Of a stretch of DNA of 64,000 nt, positions 44,793-57,079 are shown piece by piece. Position numbers and translations under genes: made by a program. Positions within the stretch are counted from its first letter, which is position 1; each line of letters opens with the position of its first letter. Where the stretch lies: assembly GCF_007565055.1 (NCBI RefSeq), contig NC_044553.1, positions 128,716,241 through 128,780,240 of the forward strand. The letters run 5' to 3'. The stretch comes from Rhinopithecus roxellana. Lineage: Eukaryota; Chordata; Mammalia; Primates; Cercopithecidae. The notes under the pieces are model-generated. The model searched no databases. It was given only the letters and a program-made list of their open reading frames with translations, and was not told where the DNA came from.

Positions 44793-45082
44793 TTCTTTTT
44801 TTGGACAGGGTCTCGCTCTGTCGCCCAGGCTGGAGTACAGTGGCGCGATCTTGGCTCACTGCAAGCTCCACCTCCCGGGTTCGTACCATTCTCCTGCCTC
44901 GGCCTCCCGAGTAGCTGGGACTACAGGCGCTGCCACCACGCCCAGCTAATTTTTTTGTATTTTTAGTAGAGACGGGGTTTCACCGTGTTAGCCAGGATGG
45001 TCTTGATCTCTTGACCTCGTGATCCACCCGACAGCCTCCCAAAGTGCTGGGATTACGGGCATGAGCCACCACGCCCGGGCAG
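44793..45082 (-). mobile_element. AluY-type SINE, antisense
   Basis: GGTCTCGCTCTGTCGCCCAG to GAGCCACCACGCCCGGGC. A 15-bp duplication CTCTGCCTTTTTCTT at 44,778-44,792 and 45,083-45,097 proves the insertion boundaries. Confidence 0.95.
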
Positions 45083-45097
45083 CTCTGCCTTTTTCTT

Positions 45098-45479
45098 CTG
45101 TCTGTCCTCAGATTTGGAAATAAAAAAGTGTTTGCACTTTTTATACACCAAATGACTTCCCAAATGAGACAGAACGGTTCCAAGGGCAATGCACAGTAGC
45201 TTAAGTTAACTTAAAGAAGGCTTATTCACTTGTCTTTAGATGTAACTGACTCCCACCTGCCCAGCTTTAGGACTGTGGGGACTCCAGGGATCACAGTGAA
45301 GGGGGTATATTCCAGAGCGATTTTAAAGAAACAGAGGAAGATGAGGTTCCTGTCATCATGGATGGTACTGAGGAAAAGGGCAAATGGGATTTGGATTCCA
45401 GTCCCAATCACGGTGGTCTGCAGACATCATTGGTAGAACCAGGCAGAGGGGCATCTTTGCCATTTCTGGTGCCTTTCAT
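45098..45479. other. Single-copy stretch
   Basis: No gene recognised. Confidence 0.45.
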
Positions 45480-46980
45480 TCCTTGTGTACACGCAGATGT
45501 TGTCTGGCATCATTTTCCTTCTGCCTGAAGGACTTCGTTGAACATTTCCCATAGTACAGGTCTGCGCGTGATGAATGCCTTTAAGTCTGAGCAAGTCTTT
45601 ATTTTTCCTACGTTTTTAAAATACATTTGCACCAGTGCAGAGTTCTAGGCAGGCAGTTTTCTTTCAGTTCCTGACATATGATGCTCCTCTGTCTTTCTGC
45701 TTCGTTGTTTCCAGTGGGACATTTGCTGTAGTTCTTACCTTTACTTCTCTGTATATATAAGGTATATCTTTTTTTCTCAGTGTTCAAGATTCTTCCTATC
45801 ACTGATTTTAAGCAATTTGAATATGGTGAGCCTGGGTGTAGTTTTCTTCTTGTTTCCTGTGCTTGGGGTTTATTGGGTGTTTTGACTCTGCGGCTGTATG
45901 GTTTTAAGTAAATGTGGAAACATTTTGATCATTATTTCTTTAACCATGTTTCTCTGTTTCCCACCCCGCCAAACTTGAATTACAGATAGATTAGGCTACT
46001 AGAAGTTGTCCCATAGATTACTGACTCACTTTTCATTTCCATATCTTTTTTAAAAAGTCTGTTTCATATTGGATAGCTTCTATTGAATGTTTGTCTTTAA
46101 GTTCACTAACTTTTTTTTTCTTTCATAATGTCTAATCTGTCATTAATCCCATCAGTGGGTTTTTCATCTGAGACATTGTAGTTTTCAACTGTAGAAGTTC
46201 AATTTGGATCTTAAAAAATTTTATTTTTTAATCCATTCCATGTCTCCATGTAACTTAATATTTCCTCTAGCTTCTTGGACACAGGGATATTTCACAAGCA
46301 TTTTATCTGCTGTCTATTCCTTTTACCATCACTATCATTCCTGGATCTTTTTCTTTTGATTGATACTTATCCTTATTTTAGGTTGTGTTTTTCTGCTTCT
46401 TTGCATGCCTGATTTTTTTTCATTGGAAATCTAACATTGTGAATTTCATCTTACAACGTGCTGGACATTTTTATGTTGATATAAATATTCTTGAGCTTTG
46501 TTCTAAGATGCAGAGAAGTTATTCAAAACAGGTGGGCCCTGTGGAGCCTTACTCTTCCCCTTTCTTAGTTGGACTCAAAGCAGCCTTTAATCCAGGCATT
46601 TCCCTACCAACTGAGATAATACCCATTAGATTACTCTACCTGATGGCCTGTGAATTTCTACCTTGACTGGTGAGATCAAGGACTATTCCTGGGTTTTGAT
46701 GAGCTTCAGAGAAACTTTCCTTTGCTTTTACCATCGGGTCTTTCCCTGAACTTGGGGAAGTCTCCTCACATGCATGCACTGATCAAGCCTCAGGCAAAAT
46801 CTCAAGGGGTGCTCTCCAGAGACAACTAGGGCTGTCCTGAGGCAAACTTGAGCTGCTTGTGTCTCCATGGGCTTCATTCAGGGCTCTGGCAGCCTCTGCC
46901 TGGCTCCTCAGATGATGAACTGGGACAAAGAGCTCACCTTGTTTTACCTTATTATAGGATCATTGTCCTTCAATTCCTGC
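45480..46980 (-). mobile_element. Old L1 or HAL1 (ORF1 region to 5' UTR), antisense
   Basis: CTGCCTGAAGGACTTCGTTG, TGCGCGTGATGAATGCCTTT, ATGGTGAGCCTGGGTGTAG and GTGGAAACATTTTGATCATT parallel the antisense ORF1 region of the L1 copy at 31,080-32,700. Since ORF2 sequence is absent at the left edge, it could be a HAL1 or a fragment of L1M. Right edge uncertain; no intact frame. Confidence 0.65.
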
Positions 46981-49900
46981 TGTCTAAAAATCATTTCTTA
47001 ATATGCATTTCTTACTTATTTGGTGCAGAAGAGTATATCCTGCACTTTCATTCTATCTTAGTGAGAAGTAGAGGTTTGTGATCACTTTCAAAGTGAAATT
47101 ACACTTTGTCTTTCTAAAAATCTCACTCAGAGATCAATAGCGTGCTTGGTCACCCTTCCACAGCCAAGAGGGAATAATCACGCAGTGTTTTGGAATCCTG
47201 TATTCCCCTGTGTTCAGAGAAAAACAAGAGGCAGCCCAGTAACAACAACAACAAGAATAGCTTGTTTTAATTTAAAGTAGAACAAAATGAGTATTTTTTC
47301 CTTTCTGTTTAAGTCGGGTCAATCGTAGATAAATTAAAGGTCTTTGATATCATCGGCAAAGCGTTCTTACCAGTTCAGGAACAAATGCAACTGTTCTTGG
47401 AAAAGGTTTGTGGGTGTACTTAGGGCGTCCTTGTTATTTTCCCTCGCTTTGAATGAAGAAAGAAACTTATTTATTTTTATAGTAATGTTTCCTCAAAGTG
47501 ATTGTGTAGCAACCATAGAACATAGCGCTCTGTGTTACAAAGCAGAAACAAATAGAGCTTTGTACTTAGTACAGGTCATGATACCCAAACTACAAAAGTC
47601 TTTTGAACAGAGTGAGGATCTGAGTGAGAGGTTCCTGTTTCCTGACTTGTTATTTTGAAGTGTGATTGATTCTGTGCTCTTCACCAGAGAAAAGTCAGAA
47701 CTAAGGAGACTGTTAGCAACAGAAAAACTAAACTAAACTAAAAGTCATTTTGGTTGATTTAACTCCAAGGCGTCAGTTTCTTAGAGTGCCAAACCCAAAC
47801 CCTGGCTGCCATCTTTGCTGCTGTAAACATTCACTCCATTTTAGGGGAGCGTGTTTGTGCCATGTAGGGTGGAACGGGGAGTGTGTGGTGGGTAAGAGCC
47901 ATAGCAGTCTCTCCGTGATGCTCTGCACCAGCTGGGGCTGGCGTATTCTGCCCACTGGCAGCTTCCAGCCATGTGCCTCAGTTTCCTCTGGCATCAGGGT
48001 GGGTCTGAGCTGTCAGCCCTTGCAGAGTGAAGAGCAGTCCAGGCAGGTGCAGCCAGCTTGGACAGATGCACGGTGGAAGGACAAGCCCACATCCTTCTGG
48101 ACGAGGAAGTGCTACGAGGTCAGGCTGGGTCAGACCTTGGTCTCCTTGCCTCTGATAAACCACCATGCGTGGTTCCTGGACCCCTGACGCCTGTGGTGTC
48201 TCTGGGCTCCCAGCGTTTTCTCCCCACAATCTCACCAGTGGTTTTCACTTCCTTCTTGTAAACTTTCAGATCACATCCCACTTATGCACTGGTCTTGCTA
48301 CAAACACTTACCAAATAGTAGAGGGGAGTGTGCACTCCTCTAACAGGAGCTGCGATGGGCCCATCCACAGAAAGCCGGGAGGGATGCCCAGGTGTGCAGT
48401 TTCCACACGGGGAGGTCGTTGGAAGGCTTCTAGCATGTTCATGCCATTTGGTTTGTCTCCTCATCTTCACCTCTTGTTCCTCTCTTTGTTTCCTCCTCTC
48501 CTTTCTTCTCCCAGCTCTGCCTTATGTCTTTGGGGATCCTTCACTCCCTCGATGGCCTAGAACTGGGCAGGAAGCAAGGTTTGCCTCTGTCCTCCTTCTT
48601 CCTCTCACTCACTCCAATCCCTTATCTGCGAAGAGTCTGCTGGCGCCCAGGGAAGTCTGTTTCTGCCGGGGACATCCCAACCACCGCCTTCTGGGTCCGG
48701 GCAGTGTCCCCGGATACTGACTTCCCCCTCCCTTTTGTGTCCCACCCGCGCTGAACCATCCAGGACCTATTTTGCTATTTTGTCTGGGGACTTAAGGCTG
48801 TTCATGGGCTTTAATCAATCCAAGGAAGTAAAATTCCAGCCAAGCTGCCCTTAAGGTCATCTGGGGGAGACCCAGATGATATGTAATATGATCCGTCTGC
48901 CTCCTTCTAGCCCCAGCTTTGTTATATGTAAAGCTAGGCTTCTGCTGACTCTCAGATCAGACCCTCCTGGCTTTGCGTGCCTTTGTAAGGCTGTGGTTGC
49001 ACCGGAGGATGTGGCTGCCCTCCTCTTAGCTGCCAGACGTAATTGATGGTGTTTGGGTCTTGGCTGCACCTCACTTTCCTGGCTCTGAAAATGAGTCACT
49101 AACCACCTCGATCCTCGTGTTGGAATCCCTGGAGTGCTATTTTCCAATGGAGGCTTTTACTTTCAGGACCTGGACAGCCCTGGGCTCCTGGTCCTGCCCA
49201 GGGCTATGCTGGCTCATTTTTCAGACTGTGGTACAAACAGGCCTTATTGATCTTGTGCCTGTTGTAGGCAAGTATGAGGTAAAGCCCTGTTGAATATGTA
49301 ACCTGACTTTAGTTTGGCTACTGTTTTCTTTGACTGGCTTTCATCCATGTGTGTTTTCAACTTTTGCAAAACACTCCCCGTGCCCAGAGTCCCAGTGGCA
49401 CTGCTACACTTTGAAAATAAGCAACTAAACACATGATACCCTTTCCTAGGACATCCTCGGATTTGAAGGAACCATAAGAGCCTCGGGCTGGGCTTGAACT
49501 GCTGATAAGCAGTTGTGACTGCTGAGCAGTGAGTGCAGGTACCTCGGGCTTTGACCCACAGAGCTGTCCTCCCTGTGGGCTCTGCCCTCTTGGGTGACCA
49601 GGGACAGGGAACATTAGGGGATCTTGAGCCAGGCCCTTGGGCTTTCTGACAGCAGATCTTATTATTAGCAGATCTGGGGGAAATGAGGAGCATGAGAATG
49701 GTTTTGCTGCTCTAGCCCTGCATCCATCATCTCCCCGATGTGTCCCCACTGTGGGTCACTGGGAGTGATCAGGAAGTGATGTGGAAACTCTCACCAAGGG
49801 TTCCAATCGCTAGGTGATGATCCTAATGTCTAAGATTGGCTCCACAATGAACGTTCTGTCATTTTTTTTTTTTTTGTAATGACTTTCTCACGTTTGGATG

Positions 49901-51184
49901 GTTCACCATGCATGTCCCAGATTTTCTGAAAGTGCTTGTAGCTCCCCAGCTTGGGCGACTCGGAACCCGCAACCACCAGGGCAGGCCACTTCCCCATGGG
50001 TGACCCAGGCAGCAGTGGTCCAGAAGTGGAACTGAGAATGAAGGTTGTGGGAAACAGGACTAGGTGTCTCCAATCCCTTCCTCACTTGTCAGGCGTTTCA
50101 GGATCTTCCCATGCTCAGGTTACAGTATGTTGCTGGAGACCAGAGATTAAATGCAGGAGTGGGGCTGCCTTCCCGCCTTCCCAGCCCCTCCGTGAGGAAC
50201 GGCACTGCTCTCAGGCACATAGTACATACATGGAGCCATGAGTGAGTTTGAGGTTTTCTCAAGAAGAAAAGGAAAATGAATAAAAATGAAGGGTTTAAAG
50301 CAGAAATTGAATTATGTATGCCTTTGAAGATAGGCTTTACAAAAAGAATATCATTCTTGAATAAAGTAAATTTGCCCTGTTTATTCTTAAAAGCTCACAG
50401 CAAATTTTTGATGGAGCAGATGGATTTCTTAAATTAAGGTTTGATACTCCATTTGATTTTTTTCTTGTCTGTGATTTTAAAATAAAATTTATTCCTTAGA
50501 GAAAACTCAGAGTAAAAGGCATGTTCTCCACTCCGCCACCGTGCAGTAAGCCATCTCTGAAGGTTTGAGGAGTGCGTGCCTGGGTCATGTCTCACCCGCC
50601 CCAGATATATGCTCCCCTCTCCCGTCTCAGGGGCTCTTCAGGTGACACCCTGCAGGGCCCTCCCCACCCCACACTCACTGGGGCTCTTACTGGTGGTGGC
50701 TTCATCCCACCCACGGCCACTGGGGATGCCCTGACCCACAGTGTAGACTCCTCCATCCTTCAGGAAACATCTGTAGGGCTCGGGTTTCAGGGACGCAAGA
50801 CGGACACTCTCGATTAGGCATCATGTCCCCTCTCCCCACCATGTGGCCCCTCTTCCATTAGACCCTTACTGCCTGTACCTGGCTTCTCCACATGCCCCAC
50901 CCTCATCTCGTGACCACACAGTGAGAGTATCACACCCTCCAACTACATCCAGTCTTCCCTCAAAGCCCAGGGAACCCTGCTCTAATGTTAATGCCTGTCC
51001 ATCTTCCCCACCCACTAACCCTAAACTCAAATCCCACCTCACTCAAGGACCTGCTTTGGGTCTCCTCAAAGAATGTATGGCATTTGGCATAAAACTGGTA
51101 TGCTAGCATAGATCCAGGTCGGCCACCCAATGGGCGAAAAGAGTGGGATAAAAATACCTGAGTTGGGAATCAGTAGTTACTTAT
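46981..51184. other. 4.2 kb single-copy stretch, no gene recognised
   Basis: The longest repeat-poor interval. Antisense and sense frames of 60-149 codons overlap extensively (for example near 47,750-48,720 and 49,240-49,750) and none shows a domain, signal peptide or family motif. A 15-base poly-T at about 49,861 stands alone. An exon could be hidden, but I cannot support one. Confidence 0.45.
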
Positions 51185-51197
51185 AAAACTGTTCTCA

Positions 51198-51492
51198 GCC
51201 AGGCACAGTGGCTCACGCTTGTAATCCCAGCACTTTGGGAGGTCGAGGTGGGTGGATCACCTGAGGTCAGGAGTTTGAGTCCAGCCTGACCAACATGGTG
51301 AAACCCTGTCTCTACTAAAACTACAAAAATAAGCCGGGCATGGTGGCTTATGTATGTAATCCCAGCTACTCCGGAGGCTGAGGCGGGAGAATCGCTTGAA
51401 CCTGGGAAGCGGAGGTTGCAGTGAGCCGAGATCGTGCCATTGCCCTCCAGCCTGGGCAACAAGAGCGAAACTCCATCTCAAAAAACAAAAGA
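51198..51492 (+). mobile_element. AluS-like SINE
   Basis: GCCAGGCACAGTGGCTCACG to GCGAAACTCCATCTC. The 13-bp duplication AAAACTGTTCTCA lies at 51,185-51,197 and 51,493-51,505. Confidence 0.95.
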
Positions 51493-51505
51493 AAACTGTT
51501 CTCAT

Positions 51506-52029
51506 ACCTGCAAAATGAGGTAAACTGGAGCATGTTTCTGTGAGAGCTGTTGTGGGTTCTGTTGAGGTAATCCTTCCTTGCTGTTCCTCATGGAACCATT
51601 AATTTATGGCCAGCTGCTTAATCTAAAATTCCTTGCAGGACAGTACACCCATGATGAGCCCTTGACCAAAGACAAATGCAACAACGAGAACAAGCCTTAG
51701 ACCCAGAAAATAACCTTGGAGAACAGGGAAGATTCATGGCAATGCTGTTTTCATATTGCAAAATTAAGGACATGTATTATGTCCAGCATGAAAACAAAGC
51801 GTTGAATCTCGAGGTGTGTTCTATCAGCCAGTGATACATCTGTCACTTTTGAAAAGTAAATATGACAGATTTAACTTTAAATATTCTTTCATGATTGCTT
51901 ATCGGGTTCTTTTTTTCCTACTGGTATGTTCCACTGTGGTCTTCCTCAAAGAAATTGTTCAATGGACCTTCACCTCCACTACAAAACAGGGGCAGAATTC
52001 ATACAGTCATCAACAATACATGTTGGGTT
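51506..52029. other. Single-copy stretch
   Basis: No gene or transposon recognised. Confidence 0.5.
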
Positions 52030-52339
52030 CTTTCTTCTTTTTCTTTTTTTTGGGCGGGTAGATGAAATTTCACTCTTGTCACCCAGGCTGGAGTGCAATG
52101 GCGCCAGCTTGGCTCACTGCAACCTCCGCCTCCCGGGTTCAAGCAGTTCTCCTGCCTCAGCCTCCCAAGTAGCTGGGATTACAGGCATGCACCACCACGC
52201 CCGGCTAATTTTGTATTTTTGGTAGAGGCGGGGTTTCACATGTTGGCCAGGCTGATCTCACACTCTTGACCTCAGGTGATCTGCCTGCCTTGGCCTCCCA
52301 AAGTGCTGGGATTACAGGTGTGAGCCACCGCACCCAGCC
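52030..52339 (-). mobile_element. AluS-like SINE, antisense
   Basis: A T-rich head, GAAATTTCACTCTTGTCACC to GAGCCACCGCACCCAGCC. Full dimer. Confidence 0.93.
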
Positions 52340-53011
52340 CCATATGTTTTCCTTTTAAAAATATTTGGTGAATGACGACTTCATTTAAACCTGTTATTTC
52401 ACAGGGAGTGTTCACCTGTCGTCACAAGAACTTTCAAAGCCTTCATTCATTGAGCTAGCAAAGCTCACTTTAATATCCCTGGGAGGCCCCCATGGCTGGA
52501 CACCGAGACAGGCGGCCTGAAGCCAGCCCCTGGCCGCAGAAGGGTAGGCAGGAAGGGCCCTGGGCTGGTGGGGGGACCACCCTGCTGGCTGCCCCACCTG
52601 CCTGGGGCAGGCTGCTCAGGACGGGGTCGAGCAGCCAGTGACGCTCCAGGGAGGAGAGAGGATGGCATTGGAGCAGATGCTTGAAAAACGTAAGGATGCC
52701 AGCAGGGGAGAGAAGAGTGAAGGATGTTTTCCTCGTCTCACAGCCATCACAGCCATTCCTTAAAAGCCATGAACTTCTCACTCCTCCCGCTTGTGCTCTG
52801 TTATTGCTCCTCCAAAGCTGCTCTCTCCACCCGGCAGATGCCCCTCCTTTTGATGGAAACACACGCGTGAGTGGAAGCATAAGCTGAGGTCAGAACGGTG
52901 CGATCTGCATGCACTAGAGAAAAATACATGCCCTTCAGTTTCTGGAGAAAGGGAAGGAGTTATAGTTTGAAGTAAGCGAACATTTACAGTGGAGAGAAAG
53001 AAGAAAATGTA
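52340..53011. other. Single-copy stretch without recognised gene
   Basis: GC-rich at 52,480-52,700, with a 136-codon antisense frame lacking any family resemblance. Confidence 0.5.
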
Positions 53012-53800
53012 CAGCTGACTTTTGAACAATGTGGGGCTTAGGGGTGCTGACCCTTGACCTCCTGCACAACTGAAAACCTGTGTTTGACTTTTGAGTCCCC
53101 GCAACTTAACTGCTGATAGCCCACTGTTGACCAGAAATATTACCAATCACATAAACAGTTGATTAACACATATTTTGTACATTAGATGCGTTATATACTG
53201 TGTTCTTATAGTAAAGTAAGCTAGAGAAAAGAACATGCTATTTAAAAAATCTTGGCCGGGTGCGGGGGCCCACACCTGTAATCCCAACACTTTTGGGAGG
53301 CCGAGGCGGGCAGATCACAAGGTCAGGAAATCGAGACCATCCTGGCTAACATGGTGAAACCCTGTCTGTACTAAAAATACAAAAAAATTAGCCAGGCGTG
53401 ATGGTGGCACCTGTAGTCCCAGCTACTCGGGAGGCTGAGGTGGGAGAATGGCCTGAACCCGGGAGGCGGAGCTTGCAGTGAGCTGAGATCCGGCCACTGC
53501 ACTCCAGCCTGGGCGACAGAGCGAGACTCCATCTCAAAAAAAAAAAAAAAAAAAAAGGAAGAAAGAAAATCCTAAGGCAGAGGAAATATATTTACTACGC
53601 ATCATGTGAAAGTCGATCATCATAAAGGTCTTCATCCTCGTCATCTTGATGTTGAGTGAGCTGGGGAGGGAGTGGAGGGCATCTTGCTGCCTCAGGGTGG
53701 CAGAGAGGTGGAGGAGGTGGAAGGGGAGGCAGGAGAGCCAGGCACGCTTGTTGTAACTTTTGTTAGAAAAAGCCACATGTATGTGGACCTGTGTAATTGT
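53012..53800. mobile_element. Tigger-like (pogo/Tc1) element split by a young Alu
   Basis: The left end (CAGCTGACTTTTGAACAATG, TGTGGGGCTTAGGGGTGCTG) and internal text (CATAAACAGTTGATTAACAC, ATACTGTGTTCTTATAGTAA) resume after the Alu with TCATCATAAAGGTCTTCATC and CTCGTCATCTTGATGTTGAG, the known order of a Tigger-family element. The right end near 53,800 is decayed. Non-coding. Confidence 0.8.
53254..53556 (+). mobile_element. AluYR-type SINE (Old World monkey type)
   Basis: GGCCGGGTGCGGGGGCCCAC to GAGACTCCATCTC plus a poly-A of about 22. GAGATCCGGCCACTGCACTC is the monkey-type right-arm variant. It is inserted within the Tigger element. Confidence 0.9.
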
Positions 53801-55180
53801 GGCTGTTTCATGTAGCACATGGAATGAATGAAAAAATCACTTGTTCAATGCATGACCAAAAGGATATTTACTATTCTGCGTTAGACAATAAAAAGTGCTA
53901 AAAATTTGGCACTTTTCTGTTTCTTCTCAAGGTTGTAAGGGGCTGCTTGTAATCATTAAGGTAAATGGCTTGGGAAAACTGTTCCAAATAAATGGCAGAT
54001 GTTCCTGCCATCTTTGATTTCAAAATACATTTTCCTTTAGTCTCTGTTTGGGAATTGTGGGAATTACAGGTTTACTTTTTCTTCTCTTTTTTTAAAGTAA
54101 AGGCAAGACCTTGTTTTCATGAAGCAAATTGTAAAATGTTTGGCATTCCCTAGACTTTAGTTAATTTCGGAGAAAACACAGCGCGGCCTTTGTATTTCTC
54201 CTGTAGGTTCAGCATTTCCTCAAGTTCTTCCCCTGTAAGACAGACACACCCTCCAATGTGAGGGCCCAGAAAGCGCCAGAAAGGAATGCCACCCGCGTTG
54301 GTCTGGCTAAAATCTGTGACTTTTATCTGAGACCTACTTAGATTTTAGTGCATTCTGTTCCCCATCAAAATGTATTAAGTAGCCAGTTCATTTCTGTTCT
54401 CACTCAGAGATAACACAAAAATAAAGACGCATGTAAAGCGTGCTGCCATTAGTGGGTACATACATTGCTAAGTGCTGCCATTGAAAAAATTCATTGTGGT
54501 AAAGGACTTTGTTTTCAACAATGAAGACAGCATCTCTTTTCCTGGATTGAGACCCGTAGGCACAGTGAAGGAACTTGGAGTTGTGTGGCTGGTGGCATCA
54601 CTCCAGTCCCTTGGAGGCACCGGCTGCCGCAGACCCGCGTGGGCTCCTGGCACACAGTGAGTCACCGGGACCCAGCCAGTCATTCAAAAACAAACTTGAG
54701 AAGGATCACTGGGTGCAGCCTCTCTCCACGTGGCAGACGACTGTCCCACAGGCTGCCGGGCCCCGTGTGTGGACGCCGGACTGGCTTCTCCTGGAAAAAT
54801 TGTCGCTGTGATGTCCCACAGGCTGCCGGGCCCCGAGTGTGGACGCCGGACTGGCTTCTCCTGAAGAATTGTCCCCGTGATGGTCTGTCAGCTCACCATG
54901 GCTGCCACAGGTCTCATTCTGGCAATGTGCCTTTTATTTCAAAATAATTTTTCCTTTTCCTCCACACCCGCCTTTCTATTTTCCAAACGAAGCACCTCCG
55001 CCTACAAAGGCTTTATTATAATTTAAGTAAATCTAAAATGCCAATGTTTAAAATTTCTCATATTTCTATAATATTTTATTTTTTACTTCTAAAAGAACTT
55101 TCATATCAATTTTTTCAGCTATTCAACAAACACTTATTTGAAATATGTTAAATATTCAGCAAAGGCCTACTTTGTGCTGG
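53801..55180. other. Single-copy stretch with a 70-bp duplication
   Basis: No gene recognised. It holds the tandem duplication at 54,744-54,883 listed separately. Frames of 78-120 codons cross that duplication and have no family. Confidence 0.5.
54744..54883. repeat. 70-bp tandem duplication
   Basis: TCCCACAGGCTGCCGGGCCC recurs exactly 70 bp later, and the copies continue together through GGACGCCGGACTGGCTTCTC. They differ at only a handful of positions (for example GTGTGT against GAGTGT, GGAAAAATT against GAAGAATT), so the duplication is fairly recent. It is CpG-rich. Confidence 0.93.
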
Positions 55181-55400
55181 AAGAATTCTCATTTGATTCT
55201 TAAAGACGGTGCCGAGAGGTGACTGGCCCGTTGTCGTTACCGTATTTCACAGATGTTACCGTATTTCACAGATGAGATGGCTCAGGGTCAGCTCACAGGA
55301 GTGAGCTGCTTCTCCAGGCACATGTGTGGAGTGGACGGCCGGGCGGACCTGGACCTGGACCTGACCACCTGTTTAAGGTCTCAGCTCTTTCCATTCCACT
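55181..55400 (-). repeat. MIR-like remnant containing a 19-bp duplication
   Basis: TTTGATTCTTAAAGACGGTG, CGTATTTCACAGATGAGATG and TGGCTCAGGGTCAGCTCACA resemble reverse MIR. GTTACCGTATTTCACAGAT occurs twice in tandem at 55,236-55,254 and 55,255-55,273. Confidence 0.5.
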
Positions 55401-55439
55401 CCACTGCCTGTCACTTATCCTTTCCATGTTTAGCCACAT

Positions 55440-56072
55440 GTGCTCATTCATGCGTGTACACACATGTCACACACAGACACTCACCACACACATCCATGCA
55501 CCACACACACACACCCCATGCACATAGACACACACCACACATACACACACAGATGCACACAAACCACCCACACACCCCGTGCACATAGACACACACACCA
55601 CACATACACACACACGTGCACACACATGCCCCACACACTATGCTACGTACTCACAAACACAGCCTCACATCACAAACACAGCCTCACATCACAAACACCT
55701 CATATCACACACTAAGCACAGTTTTACCTCACACACACACACTACACACTCACATCCATACACCACACACACACCATGCACATAGACACACACACCACAC
55801 ATAGACACACACACAGATGCACACACACACCATGCTACATACAAACACAGCCTCACATCACAACACCTCACATCACACAGCAAGTGCAATTACACCTCTC
55901 ACACGCACACCACACACTCACATGCATGCACCACACACACACACACCATGCACAAAGACATACCACACATACAGACACACACACAGTGTGCATGCTACGT
56001 GCTCACAAACACAGCCTCACATCACAAACACCTCACATCACACACTAAGCACAATTACACACACACACTCGT
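55440..56072. repeat. CA-rich complex repeat with higher-order period
   Basis: Over 600 bp, almost G-free on the plus strand, mixing CA runs with recurring words. AGCCTCACATCACAA occurs at about 55,661, 55,680, 55,849 and 56,013, and CACACTAAGCACA, CATGCACATAGACACAC and CATGCTAC recur beside it, so blocks of about 165-190 bp repeat roughly three times. Several CA-derived frames are open and are artefacts. Confidence 0.9.
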
Positions 56073-57079
56073 ATGAATACCTCACACACATGTGTCTTGG
56101 GGCCAAGCAATATGCAGGCGGACCAGCAGCAGCACGTGCATGCCAGGAGAAGCGATGGGAGCCTGTGCCTGGGAGGACAGCGGCGGTTCCCGGTTACACT
56201 CAGAGAAGCTGAGGCCCACAGAGGTTTGCGAGTTGTCCATCATGATAGAGACTGAGGGTCATTCTCAGGTTTTCTGAATCCACTGTTCAGTTCCACAGGC
56301 CCTGCCGGAGTGCCCACTGTGACTGTCCTGGAAGTGCAAGCAGGATGACCACAGGCCTTGGATCCTGGGGAACGTATACCTGTGTAGAACTAGAGTCGGT
56401 GACAGATACTTGGGAGTAGGACAGGACTGGCCCACCTGAGGCTGCATCTGGGGATAAAGCTGCCCCGGCTCGCACGGACTCACACAGACAGAACAACTTG
56501 GGCTCCTCATTTCAATTCTGTCACTTTCTTCGCCAAGCTCTTGGTAGAGGGCGAGTTGTCCTAGCCATTCAGTTCTTGTACCTGAGAAGCAGGAGAGAAA
56601 ATGTCCCAGCACCCAGGGGACACGTGACATGGGCAGTGCCTACCTTGTGCCCCACTGTATCCTTGGCACCAGTGTGTGCTCAGCAAAACCAACAGATGTT
56701 TCCTGAATGAACGCATGAATGAACGAATGGAGGAGCCCAGCAGGTGAAGTGTAATTCAGGGGTCGGAGAGGACGGTGTGGCCGAAGTGCCCGAGATAGGG
56801 AAGGAGGCACCAGCACAGACCACAGAGTCACGAGCCAGCTGTCTGCTTACTAACCGTCTCCCTCCCCACAAGTGCCAAGATTGCTACATCCCAGGGTGAG
56901 ATGTGGCTGTGTCCTCGTGACCCAGCTTTGCTAGGAATTATCTCACCTCACAGAGACACAGACCTTGGCCATGAGGGCACCTGGAGGAAGCTAGGTTCTG
57001 GGCAAAACCCCAAAAACGGCAGCCCCTACTGGTGTTGGCCACACCCTCATCTGTGAAATGCAGTTTCACCTACATTCTG
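56073..57079. other. Single-copy stretch with L2-like 3' end
   Basis: No gene recognised. The L2-like remnant at 56,640-56,735 is listed separately. Confidence 0.5.
56640..56735 (+). repeat. L2/MIR-type 3' end remnant
   Basis: GCACCAGTGTGTGCTCAGCA, ACAGATGTTTCCTGAATGAA and CGCATGAATGAACGAATG follow the 3' end common to L2 and related SINEs. Confidence 0.6.

Noticed and set aside
54744..54883. The 70-bp repeats as paired regulatory or attachment sites
   Set aside because: Simple tandem duplication with no inverted symmetry or known binding motif; nothing beyond duplication is supported.
55440..56072. CRISPR-like or histidine/threonine-rich gene in the CA-rich block
   Set aside because: The recurring words are parts of a degenerate CA minisatellite; spacing is irregular and this is a primate genome.
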